Translations under genes and position numbers: made by a program
Source: Candidatus Ozemobacteraceae bacterium
Lineage (GTDB): Bacteria > Muiribacteriota > Ozemobacteria > Ozemobacterales > Ozemobacteraceae
Length of the DNA stretch: 35,323 nucleotides
NCBI GenBank assembly: GCA_035373905.1
Contig: DAOSOK010000045.1
Span: 1 to 35,323, forward strand
Direction of reading: 5' to 3'
Part shown: piece after piece, positions 31,401 through 35,323 of the stretch
Layout: every line of letters starts with the position of its first letter
Numbering within the stretch: position 1 is the first letter of the stretch
Notes under the pieces: model-generated
What the model was told of the DNA's origin: nothing
The model's input: only the letters and a program-made list of their open reading frames with translations
Databases searched by the model: none

Positions 31401-31729
31401 TCGCAGTTGTAGCCTTCGTCCTGTGCGTCGATGCAGGGCTTGGAGACGTTCAGCTCGTCGAGCGTCTGGATCGTCTTCAGCTCGAGATACCGACTGCCGC
31501 ACAGCCACGCCGCGATCAGGTTCTGCGCCATCTGCGTGTGCGGGCCCGCCGCGACGCCGATCGGCGACTCCATAGGCGTGCCGAACCGGGTCATGGTGAA
31601 CGGATCGCCCTCGGCGGGCGTGAAAAAAAGGCTTTCATGAATGCCGAAAATCTCTTTGCGCTCATCGTATTCGCGCAGGATCCAATCGGCGAGACGCTCG
31701 ATCGAAACACGTGCAAACTCTTTCGACAT
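28442..31729 (-). CDS. ygfK: YgfK-type iron-sulfur flavoprotein (putative selenate reductase / glutamate-synthase-like)
   Basis: I start at ATG 31729 (MSKEFARVSIERLADWILRE), with AAGGAG upstream (complement of 31741-31746). The open frame extends 19 codons further, which I exclude. The 1095-residue product has a dihydroorotate-dehydrogenase-like N-terminal half (FGTPMESPIGVAAGPHTQMA, STMHGCPPDEIEKIG). A GltD-like half follows, with a Cys-rich entry domain (CITTCPASQDIPNYLYYA, CDHQCQHKC), the FAD motif AAVIGAGPSGLACAYFL and the NAD(P) motif AVIGGGNSAMDAARTAL. The end carries ferredoxin-like clusters (CLNCDDVCNVCVSVCP and CNECGNCTTFCPTSGAP). This matches the YgfK family, linked in E. coli to selenate reduction and purine/selenium-dependent hydroxylase genes. 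None of those partners is seen here, so the substrate is open. Confidence 0.88.
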   Translation of the reverse strand: MSKEFARVSIERLADWILREYDERKEIFGIHESLFFTPAEGDPFTMTRFGTPMESPIGVAAGPHTQMAQNLIAAWLCGSRYLELKTIQTLDELNVSKPCIDAQDEGYNCEWSQEMKLDDSFDEYLNAWILLHMLNHKLGRDVKRGRGFIFNMSVGYNLEGIRKPNVQRFLDRMANARAEKEAKIAAVAKLYPAIRDLDIPDCMSDNITLSTMHGCPPDEIEKIGMYLVKERGYHTTIKLNPTLLGPAELRHILNDVLGFATNVPDEAFGHDLKYPDAVKLIRNLRAASAEMKTQFSLKLTNTLESVNHKNVFPPNEKMMYMSGRALHPISIRVAAKLQNEFDGELDLSFSAGADCFNLPHLISCGIRPVTVCSDLLKPGGYARQLQYLQELAARMRDEHADSIESFILRRSGRLDGDVKRAALTNLRKYAGTASTLSAYHQNSKTGESVKTARPLPEFDCVRAPCITTCPASQDIPNYLYYASLGEYRKAYEVIRRTNPFPNVLGMVCDHQCQHKCTRMNYDSSLLIREVKRFIAEKNPDSPMPKPAKANGMKAAVIGAGPSGLACAYFLALEGFAVTVYETKAFAGGMVSDAIPAFRLTADAIMKDVQAIQSLGVKICYETAITRDRFAALRNENDFIYVAVGAQAAKKMGIPGEDAAGVIDCLKLLSDVRRNKPVSIGPRVAVIGGGNSAMDAARTALRLVGPSGSVTLVYRRTRAEMPADREEIEALLDEKIEILELCAPEAVLTRDGKVSALKVQKMRLGAKGPDGRAKPEKIPGAIEELPFDTIIPAISQDIVIDFMKPEELKIDPGTGMTKLDKVFAGGDLVRGAATIVKAVADGRQAAMNILAKAGRPLPELSGKVDKNLTPAQFQQKSARRVHGLKLPEIPVSERINFNVVIRSLTDNEVREEARRCLNCDDVCNVCVSVCPNRANRSYRVKPGDFQKQHAVRKNNGWKIETLETFRLGQEPQVLNIGDFCNECGNCTTFCPTSGAPYKDKPKFYLTANSFEHENDGYLWDGDTLHAKFGGFAESLTAGKGKLQYHAGPVKAVLNADTLVVESVDVEGKTKDLKEIDFSRALKLAILFQATRASCWV

Positions 31730-31806
31730 GGGAAACAGGGCTCCTTGCCTTGAAATGAGAACTCTCTTCGCCGGGCATTTTATCACATTTTTTCGGCACG
31801 CGACGC

Positions 31807-31836
31807 TTGACGATCCGTGCCCGGCCGATGTTGAAT
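31807..31836 (+). promoter_or_regulatory. Candidate promoter of the small membrane-protein gene
   Basis: TTGACG (31807-31812) and TTGAAT (31831-31836) are spaced by 18 bp in the divergent gap between the ygfK start and the gene at 31878. The -35 is good (five of six) and the -10 moderate (four of six). Confidence 0.35.
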
Positions 31837-31877
31837 ACGCAAAACCTTCGTTTGTTTACGGAAGAAAGGGTGGATCG

Positions 31878-32411
31878 ATGGCTGTTCTCCGTCTGCTCGA
31901 CCGGGCGGCATATATGCTGTTGATTGCGGTAGCCATCAGCCGGTCTGCTTCTTTTGGTGCCTGGATACTTGCAGCGCTGATAGCAGTGTTGATCATGTTC
32001 CGCTGGCACTGGGCTTCCGAGGTGGCATGGTTGCCGGACCGGCTTCTTCTCTCCCTTCCCCTCTTCTGGGCAATGGAGCGAATTGGGAATGTATTGTTGC
32101 TTGAGTTGCCGGTTGCGCCCCTGTTCGGGGGAATGATCGTGTTGTCGCTGGTCATCCTGGCATCATCACGAACACCCGAAACAAAAGAACGAATATCGCC
32201 TGAGCTCGAGTGGGGAATCCTGCTGGCCTTGATATTTCAGTTGGGAATTTCCATCGCGCTTTGTTATCTGACGGATCAATACCCGTCTGAAGATTTTCTC
32301 AAACTGCTCTGGCTGACGGCCGCCTTTTTTGGCGCCGTGCCGATAAGCTATGCCGTCTTTTCGATCGGCTCTGAAGCCGGAGCGCTATTTCCCGGGGCAA
32401 AATCCCGATAG
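31878..32411 (+). CDS. Small integral membrane protein of unknown function
   Basis: I start at ATG 31878, preceded by GAAAGGG about 8 bases upstream; the open frame runs further back but into the divergent ygfK gene. The 177-residue product is mainly hydrophobic, with about five predicted helices (LLDRAAYMLLIAVAISRSAS, FGAWILAALIAVLIMF, the LPLFWAMERIGNVLLLEL region, GGMIVLSLVILAS and EWGILLALIFQLGISIALCYL). I recognise no family, although the arrangement of the first half resembles the N-terminus of O-antigen ligase-type proteins. It could be a detached N-terminal fragment of such a protein. Its last 64 bases overlap the end of the convergent gene on the other strand, which is unusual but possible. 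Confidence 0.6.
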   Translation: MAVLRLLDRAAYMLLIAVAISRSASFGAWILAALIAVLIMFRWHWASEVAWLPDRLLLSLPLFWAMERIGNVLLLELPVAPLFGGMIVLSLVILASSRTPETKERISPELEWGILLALIFQLGISIALCYLTDQYPSEDFLKLLWLTAAFFGAVPISYAVFSIGSEAGALFPGAKSR

Positions 32412-33568
32412 GCATTGGTGAGAAGGCCAATCGAGAAAAAGGCCAGCATCGCCACCTCTTCGTCCCCAAAACTATATTCGGTCAGCCCCGAACCAAGGAA
32501 TGCCACGATGACGGGAAACGCCGCTTCAGCCATTCCGCGCTCCCAGAGCGGCAGATCGCTCGAGGCCACCATCAAACACCACCGGCTGATTGCGGCCCAG
32601 AACCAGAAAAAAGCCACGAGGCCGAACATCCCCGTCATTGTCAGGATCTGAAGAAACGTGTTGTGAAGATGCCCGTAAACCCAGTTCTTTTCACGCTCGG
32701 CAGGGGTCACGCGGCTTCGGTAATGGGGTTTGACATTGTTCATACCGACCCCGAACACCGGATGTTCCGCGAGAATAGTCAGCCCGATACTCCAAATACG
32801 CAGACGGATGTTATTCAGTCCATCGGGTGTCGCCGCAGAGGTGTCGAATGCGTCCTGCCGATTGGTCATTGACCGCGTAAGAAACGCGAGACTGCTGATG
32901 CTCAACACAGTGACGCAAAGAATTACTGCAAGAGCCTTGGGGTTGCGCCGAAACATGCTCAACAGACCCAAGACGAGTCCAATAACCGCTCCACGGGTGA
33001 AGGCCGCGAAAAAACCAAAAATTTGCATGACAAAGGCCCCCCAAAGAAACCACCGGATTTTGGTAGATTCTTGGGGAATCACCAACCATCGGAGAGTGAT
33101 GACGATGAAGATCATCTGACATTCGGCAAATGTCAGAGGCAAGGAAAAAAATCCTGTTGTTCTTTCCCAGGCGCCATGCAAAAAGAGAGTTTTCAGCGGT
33201 CCGGCGACAGCGGCCACAGCTCCGGCGCCTACGAGACAACCGATAACGATTCTGCGCATGCTGCTGGTTAATACGGCTCCGAAACTAGTACTGAAGACGA
33301 GGATGATCAGAATTTTGCGCATTTCGGCAAAGGCTTTGTATGAATCCGACGCCTGTGGGAGGGATAATAGACAGGCGAGAGCAAAGCCGAAATAGGCATG
33401 CTCAAATCCGGCCCATGGAACTGGCTCGGAATTTCTGAATAGGCTTCGGAACAGCCCTAGAAAAGCGAGCCCAAGACAAATTTGGGAGAGCGAAATAGAA
33501 AATCCCGCTGTCAGAGCGTATCCGATGAGACCATAGGTGGTGAGGGGGTGGCCGGAAGTCGTTTTCAC
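32348..33568 (-). CDS. O-antigen ligase (WaaL/RfaL)-like membrane protein
   Basis: The 406-residue product starts at a GTG, the only start available before an in-frame stop. It has about ten membrane helices and is of normal length for the family. Signature parts are FFSLPLTFAECQMIFI, FTRGAVIGLVLGLLS near residue 190, WSIGLTILAEHPVFGVGMNN and the periplasmic-loop HLHNTFLQILTMTGMFGLVAF near residue 300. The His-Asn pair is typical of the Wzy_C domain. The family joins or polymerises lipid-linked glycans in the inner membrane. It is transcribed divergently from the glycosyltransferase at 33751, with a 182-bp gap between them that must hold promoters for both. It is the third such protein in the window. 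Confidence 0.88.
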   Translation of the reverse strand: MKTTSGHPLTTYGLIGYALTAGFSISLSQICLGLAFLGLFRSLFRNSEPVPWAGFEHAYFGFALACLLSLPQASDSYKAFAEMRKILIILVFSTSFGAVLTSSMRRIVIGCLVGAGAVAAVAGPLKTLFLHGAWERTTGFFSLPLTFAECQMIFIVITLRWLVIPQESTKIRWFLWGAFVMQIFGFFAAFTRGAVIGLVLGLLSMFRRNPKALAVILCVTVLSISSLAFLTRSMTNRQDAFDTSAATPDGLNNIRLRIWSIGLTILAEHPVFGVGMNNVKPHYRSRVTPAEREKNWVYGHLHNTFLQILTMTGMFGLVAFFWFWAAISRWCLMVASSDLPLWERGMAEAAFPVIVAFLGSGLTEYSFGDEEVAMLAFFSIGLLTNAYRDFAPGNSAPASEPIEKTA

Positions 33569-33750
33569 GAAGCGCGATCATACCTTGAAATTTCTAACTT
33601 GTCCATCGATATCACCTGCAGAAAAAGGCTTGAACGCAGATCTTGCGTGGAACATTGAATATTCTGTTCCTGACTGATAGTATCTTCAACCATCCTTGGA
33701 GAAAGCACCTGAGTTGCGGTGATATGCACACCCCTCGTGGCGAATGAACG

Positions 33751-34938
33751 ATGAATACATACGGTTCCTTCAAACTTGTCCAGATTACGACTGTCCCTAT
33801 GACCCTGGGCTTTTTTACTGGCCATGTCAGATATATGAAGGAACGCGGAGTCGAAACGGAAGCCATTTCCTCACCGGGACCGGAACTTGACCGTTTTGCC
33901 GGACTCACAGGAATTGCCTGCCATCCGATTCCGATAGATCGCCGCCTGGCACCTGCAAACGATGTGATTTCTCTCTTCCGGTTATACCGCCTGTTGAAAG
34001 AGCTGCGACCGGATATCGTCCATTCTCACACCCCCAAGGCCGGTCTGCTTGGAACGCTCGCAGCCAGGATGGCTGGTGTGAAATGCAGGGTGCTGTCGGT
34101 TTTCGGCCTTCCGCAAATGACAAAGTCGGGAGCGCTGAAGACCTTGCTTGATATGACGACGCGCTTGTCGTGCAAATGTGCGGACCTCGTTTGGTGTGAC
34201 AGCCCCTCGATGAGAGAATACATGATACATCAACATCTATGTCGCGCCGGCAAGGTTGTCGTGCTTGGACATGGAAGTGTCGGTGGAGTAGATGCCGCCC
34301 GGAAATTCAATCCGGATACATACGGGGAAGAAGTGCGACGTGAGATACGATTTCGGTATGGCATCCCTGAAGGCGCACCGGTCATAGGATTTATCGGGAG
34401 AGTCGTTGCTGACAAAGGCATGAATGAGTTTGCCCACGTCTGGCGTATACTCAGGAAGGAATTTCCCGAGATGCACCTCCTGCTTGTGGGAATTTTCGAG
34501 CCATCTGATCCGTTGAAACGCGAGAATGAGGAGATGCTGCGAAATGACCCCCGTGTGCATTTGACGGGATGGTGTCATGATATTCCACAACATCTGTCGA
34601 TCCTGGATCTTCTCATCAATCCTTCCTATCGGGAAGGATTTGGGGTGGTTCATCTGGAAGCCGCAGCGATGGGGATTCCGGTGCTGGCTACACAAATCCC
34701 AGGCTGCATAGATTCCGTTCAAGACGGTGTCACAGGCATTCTCGTTCCTCCTCGGGATGTCACGGCATTGGAAAATGCCTTGCGTCGTTATGTCGGCGAT
34801 GCTTCTTTACGACTTCGGCACGGGACTGCAGGAAGAATTCGTGTACAAAACCTTTTCCGCCCTGAATCGATTTCGGAGGCGCTCCTTACGACATACAGAC
34901 GCCTGCTTGCAAAGCACAGGGGGCCGGGATATTGTTGA
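33751..34938 (+). CDS. Family 4 glycosyltransferase (GT-B fold)
   Basis: The 395-residue product has the two Rossmann halves of a GT4 enzyme. The N-terminal half carries a variant Gly-rich loop (VQITTVPMTLGFFTGHVRYM) and DIVHSHTPKAGLLGTLAARM near residue 92. The C-terminal half carries IGFIGRVVADKGMNEF near 213, HLLLVG, RVHLTGWCHDIP, and the nucleotide-sugar motif SYREGFGVVHLEAAAMGIPVL near 292, with the EX7E glutamates. It transfers a sugar from an activated donor to a polysaccharide or lipid-linked acceptor in the cytoplasm; the sugar cannot be told. The VHSHTPKAGLLG motif is common in capsule and O-antigen transferases. A GDP-fucose synthase gene begins 83 bp downstream, so they are likely part of one surface-glycan cluster. 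Confidence 0.9.
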   Translation: MNTYGSFKLVQITTVPMTLGFFTGHVRYMKERGVETEAISSPGPELDRFAGLTGIACHPIPIDRRLAPANDVISLFRLYRLLKELRPDIVHSHTPKAGLLGTLAARMAGVKCRVLSVFGLPQMTKSGALKTLLDMTTRLSCKCADLVWCDSPSMREYMIHQHLCRAGKVVVLGHGSVGGVDAARKFNPDTYGEEVRREIRFRYGIPEGAPVIGFIGRVVADKGMNEFAHVWRILRKEFPEMHLLLVGIFEPSDPLKRENEEMLRNDPRVHLTGWCHDIPQHLSILDLLINPSYREGFGVVHLEAAAMGIPVLATQIPGCIDSVQDGVTGILVPPRDVTALENALRRYVGDASLRLRHGTAGRIRVQNLFRPESISEALLTTYRRLLAKHRGPGYC

Positions 34939-35021
34939 TGACCCTTCAAGGGTAAATGGCTCACAAGCCAAGCGTCGGTTCGTATGACATCGCCACCTTT
35001 CTGGGAAAGTGACGGAATTTC

Positions 35022-35323
35022 ATGGATAAAAAGCTTCGCATCTTCATTGCCGGTCATCGTGGGATGGTTGGCTCTGCGTTGGTACGTCTCTTTCAGCGAG
35101 AAGGCTTTTCTGACCTCATTCTAGCCCGGAAAAGCGAGTTGGATCTTCGAGATCAGGTTTCAACCGAGCAGTTCTTCTCGCGAACGGTTCCGGATATCGT
35201 GATTCTCGCTGCTGCAAAAGTCGGCGGAATCAAGGCCAACATGACCATGCCAGGCGAGTTTCTGTATGATAATCTGATGATTCAGAATAATGTCATTCAT
35301 CAGTGTGTCGCGAAAAAGGTGCG
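35022..35323 (+). CDS. fcl: GDP-L-fucose synthase, N-terminal part (runs off the window)
   Basis: From ATG 35022 the frame stays open to the window end (100 codons). It reads MDKKLRIFIAGHRGMVGSAL, a Rossmann Gly-x-x-Gly-x-x-Gly nucleotide site, then ELDLRDQ and DIVILAAAKVGGIKANMTMP, followed by FLYDNLMIQNNVIHQC. These segments are hallmarks of GDP-4-keto-6-deoxymannose epimerase/reductase (Fcl/WcaG), which makes GDP-L-fucose for glycan synthesis. The catalytic Ser-Tyr-Lys part lies beyond the window. Its presence suggests that fucose is built into the surface polysaccharide. Confidence 0.92.
   Translation, partial: MDKKLRIFIAGHRGMVGSALVRLFQREGFSDLILARKSELDLRDQVSTEQFFSRTVPDIVILAAAKVGGIKANMTMPGEFLYDNLMIQNNVIHQCVAKKV

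Noticed and set aside
34940..34975. Small hairpins ACCCT/AGGGT and TGGCT/AGCCA between the glycosyltransferase and the fucose gene
   Set aside because: The stems are only 5 bp and no T run follows, so they do not qualify as terminators.

Overview
The window looks like chromosomal DNA of a GC-rich, Gram-negative (diderm) bacterium. It encodes a type II secretion/type IV pilus secretin with an AMIN-like domain, a lipoprotein-type peptide-binding protein, a polysaccharide co-polymerase, three O-antigen ligase/polymerase-family membrane proteins and the start of a GDP-fucose synthase gene. I see no tRNA, rRNA, insertion sequence, phage or CRISPR array. The long tandem run of pseudopilin genes suggests an uncultured, deep-branching diderm lineage such as Riflebacteria/Ozemobacteria. 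That placement is a low-confidence guess from gene content, not from a marker gene.

Region 1 (about 159-11711) is a secretion/pseudopilus locus. It holds a periplasmic protein with a Wza-like export domain, a short pseudopilin, a GspF/PilC platform protein, a strong terminator, a secretin, and then eight pseudopilin genes in a row (5016-11711). These eight are unusually long (about 225-266 residues). Seven share a GspG-like core with a DPW motif, followed by an Asp/Asn-rich loop and a C-terminal domain resembling a bacterial Ig-like (SbsA/Big_5) fold. One copy (9332-10007) carries a +1 frameshift. Intrinsic terminators and an AT-rich 335-bp leader divide the array into possible transcription units. 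No GspE ATPase, prepilin peptidase or GspC/L/M gene is in the window.

Region 2 (11718-19848) begins with an O-antigen ligase-TPR fusion placed 6 bp after the last pseudopilin. An oligopeptide-type binding lipoprotein and two OppD/OppF-type ATPases follow, without permease genes, and then a Wzz-type chain-length regulator.

Region 3 (19862-25855) holds an orphan N6-adenine-type DNA methyltransferase. After it comes a perfect CIRCE operator (TTAGCACTC-N9-GAGTGCTAA) over a predicted promoter. Downstream is an apparent operon of an FmdB-like zinc-ribbon protein, a HEAT-repeat protein with a novel C-terminal half, and a secreted TPR-transglutaminase protein. Control of such an operon by the heat-shock repressor HrcA would be unexpected.

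Region 4 (25893-35323) is more mixed and partly lower in GC. It holds a second O-antigen ligase-like protein with a large inserted soluble domain, a YkgJ-type cysteine-cluster protein and a YgfK-type iron-sulfur flavoprotein on the minus strand. A small membrane protein, a third O-antigen ligase-like protein (minus strand), a family 4 glycosyltransferase and a truncated GDP-L-fucose synthase follow. The end of the window is therefore probably the edge of a surface-polysaccharide cluster.
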